Shown here: positions 23,598-32,563 of the stretch, one piece after another
Layout: every line of letters begins with the position of its first letter
How positions within the stretch are numbered: position 1 is the stretch's first letter
DNA from: Desulfarculaceae bacterium
Lineage (GTDB): Bacteria; Desulfobacterota; Desulfarculia; Desulfarculales; Desulfarculaceae
Reading direction: 5' to 3'
Length of the DNA stretch: 43,340 bases
NCBI GenBank assembly: GCA_027067385.1
Contig: JAMOVV010000082.1
Location: 1 to 43,340, forward strand
Notes under the pieces: model-generated
The model's input: only the letters and a program-made list of their open reading frames with translations
Databases searched by the model: none
What the model was told of the DNA's origin: nothing
Position numbers and translations under genes: made by a program

Positions 23598-24077
23598 ATG
23601 AGACACGTGATAATCCTGTTGGCCATGGCGGCCCTGCTGATACCGACCCTGGCGGCGGCCGATGATCAGCCGATGGTGAGCGTGGAGTCCCCCCGGCAGA
23701 TGAACCCGGTGCGCCCCGGCGGCCGGGTGAAGCTCCAGTTCATCCTCAAGCTCAAGGACGGCATCCACATCAACTCCGAGCAGCCCGGCGACGAGTCCCT
23801 CATCCCCACCAAGGTGGTCCTGTTGCCCCTGGAGGGCTTCCAGCTCGTCTCGGTCACCTATCCGCGGCCGTTCATGCGCAAGTTCTCCTACACCGACAAG
23901 CCGGTGCCGGTGTTCACCGGCGCGGTGAAGCTGGAGCTGCACATCAAGGTGGACGCCGGGGTGGAGCCCGACACCTACCTGTTGCCGGTGACCATATCCC
24001 TCCAGGCCTGTGACGACGAGACCTGCTTCATGCCCCGCAAATGGTCGGTGGATATGCCCCTGGTGGTCTCGCCCTGA
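23598..24077 (+). CDS. Secreted DsbD N-terminal-like domain protein
   Basis: A 159-residue exported protein. The signal peptide is HVIILLAMAALLIPTLAAA. The mature part is an immunoglobulin-like beta domain ending in SLQACDDETCFMPRKWSVDM. This matches the C-x(5)-C-x-P region of the thiol-disulfide exchange domain that begins DsbD (DsbD-alpha). The membrane and thioredoxin parts of DsbD are absent. The two cysteines may be redox active in the periplasm. ATG 23598 was chosen for GGAGG five bases upstream; the ATG at 23586 overlaps that site. Confidence 0.7.
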   Translation: MRHVIILLAMAALLIPTLAAADDQPMVSVESPRQMNPVRPGGRVKLQFILKLKDGIHINSEQPGDESLIPTKVVLLPLEGFQLVSVTYPRPFMRKFSYTDKPVPVFTGAVKLELHIKVDAGVEPDTYLLPVTISLQACDDETCFMPRKWSVDMPLVVSP

Positions 24078-24124
24078 CGGGCCGGGCGGCCCCGCCGTGA
24101 CTATACTCATGGTGGGAGACCTTG

Positions 24125-24376
24125 GTGACTACCAGCCGTCGCAAAAAGCATCCCTGCCCCGATTGCCACCAATGCCAACAGTGCTCGGAGGCCCGTTGCC
24201 GCTTGTGCCGTGGCCAAGGAGCCGAGGCCGCCGAGCGGCGCTTTGCCGCCTTGTCCATGGCCCAGCAGATCGAGCTCTTCGAAAAGGTCAGCGCCGGCCT
24301 GGCGCCCGAGGGGGACTACCACCACGGTTGCGGCCGTGGTTCGTCCTGCCGCCGGTCTGGTGGTGACCACGATTGA
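24125..24376 (+). CDS. Cys-rich miniprotein, possible metal-binding
   Basis: An 83-residue protein beginning at GTG 24125 (GGGAG six bases upstream; TTG 24122 is the alternative). The N-terminus packs six cysteines into CPDCHQCQQCSEARCRLC, three C-x2-C knuckles able to hold zinc or an Fe-S cluster. The middle is helical (SMAQQIELFEKVSAG) and the tail has HHGCGRGSSC. I do not recognise the family. It may be co-transcribed with the DsbD-like gene 48 bp upstream. Confidence 0.55.
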   Translation: MTTSRRKKHPCPDCHQCQQCSEARCRLCRGQGAEAAERRFAALSMAQQIELFEKVSAGLAPEGDYHHGCGRGSSCRRSGGDHD

Positions 24377-24594
24377 GATAATCCCTACACACTAAATCCC
24401 TACGCCGGCGGCCCGACTTTGCCGTCACGGCGCGCCAAGATCGCCACCCCGGCGGTGGAGCCGCTGGGGCGCCGGGCCGCGCCGTGGCCTAGCTGTGGTT
24501 GGCAAAATCTTTTGCGCGACAATGCTTCTTTATTATTCTAGGCGGATTCTGTTATCCTAAGCGGAACCATGGCTAAGCTGGAGGATTAGAGCCA

Positions 24595-27000
24595 ATGGAA
24601 GCCTTTGAAAAGCTCGGCGCCTTTTACCTGGGCAAAAAATATCAATTGTCCCAAAGGCGGCTCCTGGACGAGCTTATTCTTTACGACTCCAAGGACCTCA
24701 GCACCCATGCGGTGATCGTGGGCATGACCGGCAGCGGCAAGACCGGCCTGGGCATATCCATGTTGGAAGAGGCCCTCATCGACAACATCCCCGTGCTGGC
24801 CATCGATCCCAAGGGCGACCTCACCAACCTGCTGCTCAACTTCCCGGAGCTGCGGCCGGAGGACTTCCTGCCCTGGCTGCACCAGCGCGACGCCGCGGCC
24901 AAGGGGCTGTCCCTGGAGCAGTTCGCCAAGAAGCAGGCTGACATGTGGCGCAAGGGCCTGGCCCAGTGGGGGCAGGGTCCCGAGCGTTTGCAGCGGCTGA
25001 AGCAGTCGGCCGATTTCGCCATCTACACCCCGGGCTCCAACGCCGGTCTCACCATCAACCTGCTCAGCGGCTTCGACCCGCCGCCAGGCGAGTTGCGCGA
25101 CGATGACGAGCTGGTGCGCGAGACCATCAAGACCCTGGCCTCGAGCATCCTCACCCTGGCCGGCCTGGACACCGACCCGCTCACCAGCCGGGAGCACATC
25201 CTGGTCTCCAACATCATCGAGCACCACTGGACCAGCGGCCAACGCCTGGACCTGGGCCTGCTCATCGGGGCCATCAGCCAGCCGCCCTTCACCCGCTTGG
25301 GGGTGATGAGCCTGGAGTCGTTCTTCCCGGAGAAGGACCGCTTCGCCCTGGCCATGCGGCTCAACAACCTGCTGGCCTCGCCCGGCTTCGAGTCCTGGCT
25401 GCAGGGCGCTCCCCTAAACATCGGCGAAATGCTCTACAGCCAGGGCGGCAAGCCGCGGGCCTGCATCTTTTGCATCAGCCACCTAAACGACCAGGAGCGG
25501 ATGTTCTTCGTCTCGCTGCTGCTCAACAAGATCATCGGCTGGATGCGTTCCCAGCCCGGCACCTCCAGCCTCAAGGCGGTGCTCTACATGGACGAGGTGC
25601 TCGGCTACATGCCGCCCCTGGGCAACCCGCCCTCCAAGGGGCCGCTGCTCACCCTGCTCAAGCAGGCCCGGGCCTTTGGCCTGGGGCTGGTCCTGGCCAC
25701 CCAGAACCCGGTGGACCTGGACTACAAGGGCCTGTCCAACGCCGGCACCTGGTTCATCGGCCGCCTGCAGACCGAGCGGGACAAGGCGCGGCTCATGGAC
25801 GGCCTGGAGGGGGTGTCGCCGGAGATGGAGATGGACAAGGGCGAGTTGGAGGAGGTGCTGGCCTCGCTGGGCAAGCGCGTTTTCTTGCTGCACAACGTGC
25901 ACGAGAGCCGGCCCGAGGTCTTCCACGTACGCTGGGCCATGTCCTACCTCGGCGGCCCGCTGACCCGCGACCAGATCAGCCAGCTCATGGCCGGGCGCAA
26001 GCAGTTGGCGGAGGCCGCCGGGCCGGCCCCGGCCACGCCGGAAAAGGGCGGCTTCTCCGAACCGCCCATGCTGCCACCGGGCATCGAGGTGGGCTACCTG
26101 CCGGCCTCGGGGGCCGGGGCCGGCCTGGAGTACCACCCCGCGGTGCTGGGCCGCCTGCGCATCGACTACAGCAATGCCCGCTACAATATCGCCTGCCAAA
26201 AGGTGGTGGCCCTGGCCGCCCTGTGGCAGGACGATTGGAAGGCCCCGCAGTGGGACGAGGCCCTGGAGCTGGACCCGGCCGCAGGCGACGCCCTGGCTCC
26301 CGAGCCCTCGGCCGGGGCCAGCTTCCGTGAGCTGCCCGGCGCCATGGGCCGGGTCAAGTCCTACGGCCGGTGGTCCAAGAGCATGCTGAGCTGGGCCCGC
26401 CAGAACCTGGCCCTCACCCTCTACCGCTCCAAGCGCTTCAAGGCCGTGAGCCGGCCGGAGGAGAGCGAGGACGAGTTCCGGGGACGCCTGGCCCACCTGG
26501 CCCGGGAGAAGCGCGACCTGGCGGTGGAGAAATTGCGGCGCCGCTACCAGGGCAAGTTCAACACCCTGCAGAACCGCTTGCTGCGGGCCCAGCAGGCCCT
26601 GGAGCGCGAAAAGGAACAGGCCCAGGCCAGCAAGATCGACACCCTGGTCTCGGTGGGCACCGCCATCTTGGGCGCCTTCCTGGGGCGCAAGGCCATAAGC
26701 AGCCGTACCGTGTCCAAGGTGGGCACCGCCATAGGGCGGGCCGGCCGGGCACGCAAGCAGGCCATGGACGTCAACCGGGCCAAGCAGACCATCGCCGCCA
26801 TCCAGCAGCAGATGGACGAGCTCGACGGCGCCCTGCAGGCCGACATCCAGAAGCTGGAGGAAATCTGGGACCCGGCCGCCGAAGAGCTGACCGAGATCGT
26901 GGTCAGGCCCAAGTCCACCCAGATGGCCTTGGACGTCTTTTGCCTGGCCTGGCTGCCCTATCGCAAAAGTGTAAACGGAACCATGAGTCCGGACTGGTAG
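24595..27000 (+). CDS. HerA/VirB4-like ATPase with C-terminal coiled coil
   Basis: An 801-residue cytosolic protein. The N-terminal half is a HerA-type (DUF87/FtsK-HerA) ATPase: Walker A GMTGSGKTGL near residue 43, AIDPKGDLTNLLLNF, Walker B KAVLYMDEVLGYMP near residue 330, sensor VLATQNPVDLDYKGL. The C-terminal third is charged and helical (residues about 610-760), with a small-residue segment (VSVGTAILGAFLGRKA). Such ATPases translocate DNA or remodel complexes; the partner nuclease NurA is not present. It is followed by two helix-hairpin-helix genes, which suggests a DNA-related role. Confidence 0.85.
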   Translation: MEAFEKLGAFYLGKKYQLSQRRLLDELILYDSKDLSTHAVIVGMTGSGKTGLGISMLEEALIDNIPVLAIDPKGDLTNLLLNFPELRPEDFLPWLHQRDAAAKGLSLEQFAKKQADMWRKGLAQWGQGPERLQRLKQSADFAIYTPGSNAGLTINLLSGFDPPPGELRDDDELVRETIKTLASSILTLAGLDTDPLTSREHILVSNIIEHHWTSGQRLDLGLLIGAISQPPFTRLGVMSLESFFPEKDRFALAMRLNNLLASPGFESWLQGAPLNIGEMLYSQGGKPRACIFCISHLNDQERMFFVSLLLNKIIGWMRSQPGTSSLKAVLYMDEVLGYMPPLGNPPSKGPLLTLLKQARAFGLGLVLATQNPVDLDYKGLSNAGTWFIGRLQTERDKARLMDGLEGVSPEMEMDKGELEEVLASLGKRVFLLHNVHESRPEVFHVRWAMSYLGGPLTRDQISQLMAGRKQLAEAAGPAPATPEKGGFSEPPMLPPGIEVGYLPASGAGAGLEYHPAVLGRLRIDYSNARYNIACQKVVALAALWQDDWKAPQWDEALELDPAAGDALAPEPSAGASFRELPGAMGRVKSYGRWSKSMLSWARQNLALTLYRSKRFKAVSRPEESEDEFRGRLAHLAREKRDLAVEKLRRRYQGKFNTLQNRLLRAQQALEREKEQAQASKIDTLVSVGTAILGAFLGRKAISSRTVSKVGTAIGRAGRARKQAMDVNRAKQTIAAIQQQMDELDGALQADIQKLEEIWDPAAEELTEIVVRPKSTQMALDVFCLAWLPYRKSVNGTMSPDW

Positions 27001-27054
27001 TTCCGGCTCGCCAGTGGTGATCATTGGGGCTAACTTAATCAAGGAAGGGATCAC

Positions 27055-27459
27055 ATGACCAAACTGGTGGACATCGAGGGCATCGGCAAAACGCAAGCCA
27101 AGAAGCTGGAGAAGGCCGGCGTCAGGAGCCTGGAGCACCTGCTGGAGATCGGCGCCAGCCCGGCCGGCCGCAAGAAGATCGCCAACCAAACCGGCATCAG
27201 CGCCAAGCTGGTGTTGAAGTGGGTCAACCGGGCCGACCTGGTGCGCATCAAGGGCGTGGGCGAGGAATACGCCGACCTGTTGGAGGTGGCCGGGGTGGAT
27301 ACCGTACCCGAGTTGGCCAAACGCAACCCCGCCAACCTCTACGCCAAGATGGTGGAGGTGAACCAGGCCAAGAACCTGGTGCGCAAGCTGCCGGCCGAGA
27401 AACAGGTGGCCGACTGGGTGGCCCAGGCCAAGAAACTGCCCAGGGTGATCAAGTATTAG
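27055..27459 (+). CDS. DUF4332 helix-hairpin-helix protein
   Basis: A 134-residue protein made of two helix-hairpin-helix units: DIEGIGKTQAKKLEKAGV at the N-terminus and RIKGVGEEYADLLEVAGV near residue 65. Basic helices sit between them. The layout matches DUF4332, a probable DNA-binding family. No signal peptide, so it is cytoplasmic. ATG 27055 follows AAGGAAGG. It lies 54 bp after the HerA-like gene. Confidence 0.85.
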   Translation: MTKLVDIEGIGKTQAKKLEKAGVRSLEHLLEIGASPAGRKKIANQTGISAKLVLKWVNRADLVRIKGVGEEYADLLEVAGVDTVPELAKRNPANLYAKMVEVNQAKNLVRKLPAEKQVADWVAQAKKLPRVIKY

Positions 27460-27601
27460 CTGGGCCTCCGGGGACGGCCCGGGGATAAACAATACAACTG
27501 CGTGCGGTACTGCCGCTTGGCCGCGGGGAGGCTTCAACCGGCCGGGTGGGGAGGCGGACCAGTGTCCGCCGCGACAGAAAAGAATTCAGCCGAGGTTTAT
27601 C

Positions 27602-27952
27602 ATGAACTGTCGCAAATTGTTGGTGGGCCTGCTGACCGCAGCGGTGGCCCTGTCTCTAGGTACCGGCTGGGCCCTGGCCAAGAAGCCGGTGCAGGTCAAA
27701 TCCAGGACCCGGGTGGTGACCACCAAGGCCCGCACCGAGGCCGCCAAGATCATCGATATAAACACCGCCACGATCAAGGAGCTGCAAGAGATCAAGGGCA
27801 TCGGCCCCGTGTTGGCCGAGAGGATCGTAAAGTACCGCAAGCGCCACGGGCCGTTTAAAACCAAGGCCGATATCCAAGAGATCAAGGGCATCGGTCCGGT
27901 CACCTATGACAAGATCAAGGCGCACATCAAGGCCGGACACACCAGGCGATAG
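27602..27952 (+). CDS. Secreted ComEA-like helix-hairpin-helix protein
   Basis: A 116-residue exported protein. Signal peptide LVGLLTAAVALSLGTGWALA, then a basic linker and the ComEA-type double HhH: INTATIKELQEIKGIGPVLA and IQEIKGIGPVTYDKIKAHI. ComEA proteins bind incoming DNA in the periplasm during natural transformation; many short relatives have no demonstrated role. The start ATG at 27602 has only a weak ribosome site (CCGAGG). A terminator follows, so it ends the cluster starting at 24595. Confidence 0.85.
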   Translation: MNCRKLLVGLLTAAVALSLGTGWALAKKPVQVKSRTRVVTTKARTEAAKIIDINTATIKELQEIKGIGPVLAERIVKYRKRHGPFKTKADIQEIKGIGPVTYDKIKAHIKAGHTRR

Positions 27953-27976
27953 ACACCAGTGACCCAACCGTTTCCT

Positions 27977-28004
27977 GGCCGCCGGCTTTGGCGGCCGGGT
28001 TTTT
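27977..28004 (+). terminator. Intrinsic terminator after the ComEA-like gene
   Basis: GGCCGCC-GGCTTT-GGCGGCC followed by GGG and five T residues. Confidence 0.85.
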
Positions 28005-28086
28005 ATCGGCGCTTCCCTTGTGGCCCGGTTGCGGCGGTTGCTATCATGGCCGTTATCAACCGGGAGTTTTTGGGGGGAGGGGTGCC

Positions 28087-28644
28087 GTGCGGTCAGCTAT
28101 GGGTGTATTAACCGGCTTGGCCTTGATCCTTGGCGCGACCCTGGCCGCGGCGGTGCTGCCGCCGTGGGTCTACGAGGCCCGCCGCGTCAAGGCCGCGGCG
28201 GTGTTCTGGGGCCAGGTGGTCCGGGTGCGCCAGGTGGACACCGCCAGGTACTACGCGGTTATGCTGGCCGAGCTCAAGCTCATCAAGGTGTTTCGGGGCT
28301 CGCCGCCGCCCTCGGCCACGGCCCGGGTGCGCTTTCCCTCCCTGCGCCCCGGGATCAACCCGCCGCCGGGTCCCACCATCTTCCATTCCCTGGAGCCCGG
28401 CGAGTTGGTGCTGGTTTTCGCCGCTTCCTTTGACGGCAAGACCAAGGCCGCCGGCCTGGTGGAAGCCGGCCGGGCCACCGGTGCCGCGGCCGAGGCCAAG
28501 CTGGCCCGGACGGTGGGCTTCTACCAGCACATGGCCCAGGAGATGACCGCCAAGACCGGCCAGGCCATGGTGGACCCGGCCCGGGCCCGCGCCCAGGTGG
28601 CGCTGTACCAGCGGATCATCGCCTACCTCAAGGCCATGCCCTAA
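28087..28644 (+). CDS. Secreted protein of unknown function
   Basis: A 185-residue protein with a signal sequence (MGVLTGLALILGATLAAAVL). The mature part is mostly beta (FWGQVVRVRQVDT, ARVRFPSLRPGINPPPGPT, SLEPGELVLVFAASFDGKT) and then helical (FYQHMAQEMTAKTG). GTG 28087 was chosen because a strong GGGGGGAGGGG precedes it; ATG 28099 is the alternative. No family is recognised. The strands resemble an OB- or Ig-like envelope domain, which is only an impression. Confidence 0.65.
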   Translation: MRSAMGVLTGLALILGATLAAAVLPPWVYEARRVKAAAVFWGQVVRVRQVDTARYYAVMLAELKLIKVFRGSPPPSATARVRFPSLRPGINPPPGPTIFHSLEPGELVLVFAASFDGKTKAAGLVEAGRATGAAAEAKLARTVGFYQHMAQEMTAKTGQAMVDPARARAQVALYQRIIAYLKAMP

Positions 28645-28676
28645 CCCCGCGCCAGCGGGAGATCGCGAAGGAGACC

Positions 28677-28907
28677 ATGTCCGGCACCGGGGAGAGCGGC
28701 GGCCGCCGGCGGGGCTTTTGGTATTGGTTCGTGCGCCTGCTGGTGCTGGCCATGGTGGGGTCGGTGTGGATCAACCTGCCGCGCTACCTGCACGGCATGG
28801 ACCAGGAAACCTACGTGGTGTGGCTGGCGCGGGTGCTGTGGGTGGTGGGGCTGCCGGCGGTCTTCGCCGGGGTCATCGCCATCGTGGGCCGCCGCTGGCG
28901 CCGCTGA
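28677..28907 (+). CDS. Small two-helix membrane protein
   Basis: A 76-residue protein with a basic N-terminus (SGGRRRGFWYWF), two predicted membrane helices (VRLLVLAMVGSVWINL and WLARVLWVVGLPAVFAGVIA) and a basic tail (GRRWRR). The start has AAGGAGA. It follows the secreted protein by 32 bp. Function unknown. It converges with engB, whose stop lies 16 bp away. Confidence 0.7.
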   Translation: MSGTGESGGRRRGFWYWFVRLLVLAMVGSVWINLPRYLHGMDQETYVVWLARVLWVVGLPAVFAGVIAIVGRRWRR

Positions 28908-28923
28908 GGCGGACGGCCGCGGC

Positions 28924-29505
28924 TTAGCCGGCGATGCGCTGCCACACCTGGTCCACCCCCTGGCCGGTCTTGGCCGAGAAGACGATGGGGTCCAGGTCGT
29001 AGGGGATCAGCAGCGGCCGCAGCTTGGCCAGGCGGGAGTTGGCCTGGTTCTTGGAAAGCTTGTCGGCCTTGGTGATCACCACGGTGGTGTTTTGGCCCAA
29101 GGCGTTGAGCCAGTCCAGGAGCATCAGGTCCTCGTCGCTGGGCTGGCGGCGGATGTCTAAGATCACCACCACCACGGCCAAGGTGTCGCGGCCGGTGAGG
29201 TAGCCCTCGATCATTTTGCGCCAGGAGGCGCGCACCGCTTTAGGCACCTTGGCAAAGCCGTAGCCCGGCAGGTCCACCAGGCGCAGCTCGTCGCCGTTGA
29301 TGGAAAAGAAATTGATCTGCTGGGTGCGGCCCGGCCGGTTGGAGACCCGCACCAGCTTTTTGCGGTTGGTGATCTTGTTGATGAGCGAGCTCTTACCCAC
29401 GTTGGAGCGGCCGGCAAAGGCCACCTCGCGGGGGCCGGGCGGAGGATAGCCCCTGGCATTTACCGCCGCGGTGAGGAACTCGGCTGTTTGCAATTTATAA
29501 GGCAT
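28924..29505 (-). CDS. engB: EngB (YsxC/YihA) ribosome-biogenesis GTPase
   Basis: A 193-residue GTPase required for 50S assembly. G1 AFAGRSNVGKSSLIN, G2 region RPGRTQQINFF, G3 LVDLPGYGFAKVP, G4 VITKADKL and G5 FSAKTGQG are all present at normal spacing. The length is typical. ATG 29505 (MPYKLQ) was chosen from family alignment memory; the ribosome site is poor, and longer starts would add an unusual Pro-rich leader. Confidence 0.95.
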   Translation of the reverse strand: MPYKLQTAEFLTAAVNARGYPPPGPREVAFAGRSNVGKSSLINKITNRKKLVRVSNRPGRTQQINFFSINGDELRLVDLPGYGFAKVPKAVRASWRKMIEGYLTGRDTLAVVVVILDIRRQPSDEDLMLLDWLNALGQNTTVVITKADKLSKNQANSRLAKLRPLLIPYDLDPIVFSAKTGQGVDQVWQRIAG

Positions 29506-29595
29506 GGCCCATTGTACCGGCAAAGGCGGGGAGAGGCAATTTGGGACTGGCCGGCCCGGCGCCATCGCCTCTTCCGCCTTGGCCTTGGGCGCCGC

Positions 29596-30000
29596 CTACC
29601 AGGTGGCGATGGTCCCGCTGTGGTGCACGGTGCGTCCGCCCTCCACCGTGGTGACATTCTGGGCCTCCAGGCTGGCGCTGCCCCACACCGATTTGGCGAA
29701 AAACCCGATGGTGCCGTAGGCCTGGGCCTTGCCTTCGGCGTGGTGGAAGTATTTCTGCGGGTTGTCAGCGGTGAGGATGAACTGGTTCACCTTGCGGTTG
29801 TTGAGGTACAGCACGATCTGCACGTTGTCGCCCTGGGCCTCCCACTGTATCTTGAGGCACTCCAGGGTAACCGAACCCTGGGGCGCGTTGACCGCGCTGA
29901 TCTCTTGACCCGCGCCGCCGCTGCTGGTGGTGGAGCTATCGCAGCCCAGCAGCAAGACCAGGCACAGGATCACCAGGACCGATTTAACCATACGCGTCAT
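29596..30000 (-). CDS. Putative lipoprotein of unknown function
   Basis: A 134-residue protein with a lipoprotein signal (VLVILCLVLLLGC) whose Cys is followed by DSSTTSSGG, so it is probably an outer-membrane lipoprotein. The mature part is a beta-rich domain (SVTLECLKIQWEAQGDNVQI, GRTVHHSGTIATW). ATG 30000 follows AGGAGAGG. No family recognised. It lies between engB and the aminotransferase gene, all on the minus strand. Confidence 0.75.
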   Translation of the reverse strand: MTRMVKSVLVILCLVLLLGCDSSTTSSGGAGQEISAVNAPQGSVTLECLKIQWEAQGDNVQIVLYLNNRKVNQFILTADNPQKYFHHAEGKAQAYGTIGFFAKSVWGSASLEAQNVTTVEGGRTVHHSGTIATW

Positions 30001-30050
30001 TAAAGCCTCTCCTGGTAACCGGTGTGTTGCGCCGGGCTGCCCGCCGGTAT

Positions 30051-31229
30051 TCATGGCAGCCGGTCGGGATGGTAGCGCCGCAGGTAGTCGTGCAGGCGCT
30101 CCAGTCCCTGCTCGATGTTGGCCAGGGAGTTGCAGTAGGAAAAGCGCAGGTAGCCCCGGCCGCCCTGGCCAAAGTCGCGGCCCGGGGTTACGCCCACGTG
30201 GGCCTTTTCCAAGATGTCAAAGGCCAGGCGGTAGTCGTCCGGGTCCAGGTGGTCGGCCCGGGCCAACACGTAGAAGGCCCCGGTGGGCGGCACCTTGATA
30301 CCCAGCCCCAGCTCCCTGAGCCCATCGATCATGCGGCGGCGGCGGGCGTCGTAGCGCTGAACCATACGGGCCACGTCGTCGGCCGCCTCGGTGAGGGCGG
30401 CGATGCCGGCCCGCTGGGCCATGGACGGGGCGCAGATGGCGAAGTTCTGGTGCATCTTCTGCAGGGGGCGCATGTAGCGCTCCGGCGCGATGAGATATCC
30501 CAGGCGCCAGCCGGTCATGGCGTAGAGCTTGGAAAAGCCGCCCAGCACAAAGGCCTCGTCGGTGAACTCCAGCACGCTGTGCTCCTGGCCCTGGTAGACC
30601 AGGCCGTGGTAAATTTCGTCGCTGACGAGGTAAGGTCCCCGGCGCTCCCCCGGGGCCATAGCGGCGATGGCCTCCATGCGCCGGCGTGACAAGAGCTGGC
30701 CGGTGGGGTTGGCCGGCGAGTTGATGAGGATGCCCTTGGTGGCCGGGCCGATGCGCTCGGCGATGGCCTCGGGCCGGTACTGGAAACCGTCGTCCTCGAA
30801 CACCGGCACCGTGGCCGGCACCCCACCCACGAAGGAGATGAAGTTAGCGTAGCAGGCATAGCCGGGGTCGGAGATGATCACCTCCTGGCCGGGCTCCAGC
30901 AGGGCCGAGAACATCAGCAGCATGGCCGGGCTGGTACCGCTGGTGACCAGGATGCGCCCCGGGTCCACCTCCACCCCGTAGCGCCGGGCGTAGTCTTGGG
31001 CGATGGCCCGGCGCAGCTCGATTATGCCCAGCGAGTGGGTGTAGTGGGTGTGGTTGTCCTCCAGGGCACGGATGGCGGCGTCTTTTATGCAGCGGGGGGT
31101 GTCGAAATCGGGCTCGCCCACTTCCAGGTGGATGACCTCGGCCCCGCCGGCGGCCAGCTCCTGGGCGCGCTCCAGCACGTCCATCACGATGAAGGGAGGA
31201 ATCTCCCGGGCGCGTTTGCTAACCGGCAT
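30051..31229 (-). CDS. Class I PLP aminotransferase (aspartate aminotransferase-like)
   Basis: A 392-residue fold-type I aminotransferase. Family marks: EVGEPDFDTPRCIKDAA, TSGTSPAMLLMF, NSPANPTGQLLS, the PLP-lysine block GGFSKLYAMTGWRLGY and the C-terminal Arg region RGYLRFSYCNS. ATG 31229 has GGAGG seven bases upstream; a TTG at 31253 would overlap hisG. It is 20 bp behind hisG and probably in the same operon. The substrate may be aspartate, an aromatic amino acid or a branched-chain one. A histidinol-phosphate role is conceivable from context, but the motifs are of the AspB group. Confidence 0.9.
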   Translation of the reverse strand: MPVSKRAREIPPFIVMDVLERAQELAAGGAEVIHLEVGEPDFDTPRCIKDAAIRALEDNHTHYTHSLGIIELRRAIAQDYARRYGVEVDPGRILVTSGTSPAMLLMFSALLEPGQEVIISDPGYACYANFISFVGGVPATVPVFEDDGFQYRPEAIAERIGPATKGILINSPANPTGQLLSRRRMEAIAAMAPGERRGPYLVSDEIYHGLVYQGQEHSVLEFTDEAFVLGGFSKLYAMTGWRLGYLIAPERYMRPLQKMHQNFAICAPSMAQRAGIAALTEAADDVARMVQRYDARRRRMIDGLRELGLGIKVPPTGAFYVLARADHLDPDDYRLAFDILEKAHVGVTPGRDFGQGGRGYLRFSYCNSLANIEQGLERLHDYLRRYHPDRLP

Positions 31230-31249
31230 GGGTCGGCCTCCGGCGCGGG

Positions 31250-32125
31250 TCAAATCACCTTGTTGAGCGAGTACTCGATGATGCCCTCGGCCCCGCGGCG
31301 CATCAACTCGGGGATCAGGTCGCGCACCTGGCTCTCCTCGATCACCGTCTCCACGCTGAACCAGTCGCTGCCGTAGAGCCCGGCCACCGTGGGGGCGGTG
31401 AGGCTGGGCAGGGCCTCCACCACGTCGGTGAGCTTGAGCTTGGGCACGTTCATCTTGATGGCCACCAGCTTCTGGGCCACCAGGGCGGCCTTGAGCAGCA
31501 TGGCGACCTGCTCGATCTTGCGGCGCTTGTCGTCGTCTTGCCAGGCCTGCTTGTTGGCGATGAGCTGGGTGGTGGAGGTCATCAGCTCCTTGATGATGCG
31601 CAGGCCGTGGGCCCGGATGGTGGAACCGGTCTCGGTCACCTCCACGATGGCGTCGGCCAGGCCGTTGACCACCTTGGCCTCGGTGGCCCCCCAGGAGAAG
31701 TGCACCTCCACCTCGATGCCGCGTTCGGCGAAATAGTTCTTGGTGAAGTTGACCATCTCGGTGGCTACCCGCTTGCCCTGCAGGTCCTCGGGCTTTTCGA
31801 CGCCCGAGTCCTTGGCCACGGCCAGCACCCAGCGGGCCGGGCGCGAGGAGACCTTGGAGTAGATCAGCTCGTCCACGAACTGCACGTCCGACTGGTTCTC
31901 CAGAATCCAGTCGCGGCCGGTGATGCCGGCGTCGAGGGTGCCGCTCTCCACGTAGCGGCTCATCTCCTGGGCCCGGCAGATGGAGCAGTCGATCTCCTCG
32001 TCGTTGATCTCCGGGAAGTAGGAGCGGCCGTTGACGTTGATCTTCCAGCCGGCTCGATCAAACAGGCGGATGGTGGCGTCTTGCAGGCTGCCCTTGGGCA
32101 CGCCCAGCTTCAGCGGCTCTTTCAT
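31250..32125 (-). CDS. hisG: ATP phosphoribosyltransferase HisG (long form)
   Basis: A 291-residue long-form HisG catalysing the first step of histidine synthesis (ATP plus PRPP). Visible: [47 protein letters not shown], and the C-terminal regulatory ACT-like domain ([31 protein letters not shown]). The long form needs no HisZ and is usually inhibited by histidine. It overlaps the hisI stop by four bases. Confidence 0.96.
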   Translation of the reverse strand: MKEPLKLGVPKGSLQDATIRLFDRAGWKINVNGRSYFPEINDEEIDCSICRAQEMSRYVESGTLDAGITGRDWILENQSDVQFVDELIYSKVSSRPARWVLAVAKDSGVEKPEDLQGKRVATEMVNFTKNYFAERGIEVEVHFSWGATEAKVVNGLADAIVEVTETGSTIRAHGLRIIKELMTSTTQLIANKQAWQDDDKRRKIEQVAMLLKAALVAQKLVAIKMNVPKLKLTDVVEALPSLTAPTVAGLYGSDWFSVETVIEESQVRDLIPELMRRGAEGIIEYSLNKVI

Positions 32126-32499
32126 TTTCCATATACCTCTTTGGGGTCAAAGACCGGTTCGCCCTCGGTGACCAGGCGGTCGCCCTCCACCCGGCGGTAA
32201 AAACAACTGCGCATGCCGGTGTGGCAGGCGGCGCCGCCGATCTGCTGTACCTTAAACACCACGGTGTCGTCGTCGCAGTCGACATAGACGGCCTTGATCT
32301 TTTGCACGTTGCCGCTGGTGCCGCCCTTGTGCCACAGCTCCTGGCGGGAGCGCGACCAGTAGTGGGCCTCGCCGGTCTCCAGGGTCTTGGCCCAGGATTC
32401 GGCGTTGATATAGGCCAGCATCAGTACCTCGCCGGTGTCGGCGTCTTGGGCGATGGCGGGGATGAGGCCGCCGGTCTTGTCAAAGTCCAACTCGATCAT
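32122..32499 (-). CDS. hisI: Phosphoribosyl-AMP cyclohydrolase HisI
   Basis: A 125-residue HisI, third step of histidine synthesis. Signatures: [39 protein letters not shown], the metal-binding [16 protein letters not shown] and [16 protein letters not shown]. It lacks the HisE domain of bifunctional forms; hisE is not in the window. First gene of a hisI-hisG-aminotransferase operon with ATGA coupling. Confidence 0.96.
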   Translation of the reverse strand: MIELDFDKTGGLIPAIAQDADTGEVLMLAYINAESWAKTLETGEAHYWSRSRQELWHKGGTSGNVQKIKAVYVDCDDDTVVFKVQQIGGAACHTGMRSCFYRRVEGDRLVTEGEPVFDPKEVYGK

Positions 32500-32534
32500 T
32501 TTATTATCCCGCGTCGTGAAAAACAGAATCTACC

Positions 32535-32563
32535 TATTTAACGTTGCGCGCCGCTCTTGTCAA
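32535..32563 (-). promoter_or_regulatory. Promoter of hisI-hisG
   Basis: Minus strand: TTGACA (32563-32558), 17 bases, TAAATA (32540-32535). It overlaps the last codons of rlmN and gives a leader of about 30 bases before hisI. Confidence 0.75.

Noticed and set aside
25483-27537. A 684-codon minus-strand frame opposite the HerA-like gene
   Set aside because: Antisense shadow: compositionally biased, no domain, crosses two well-supported genes.
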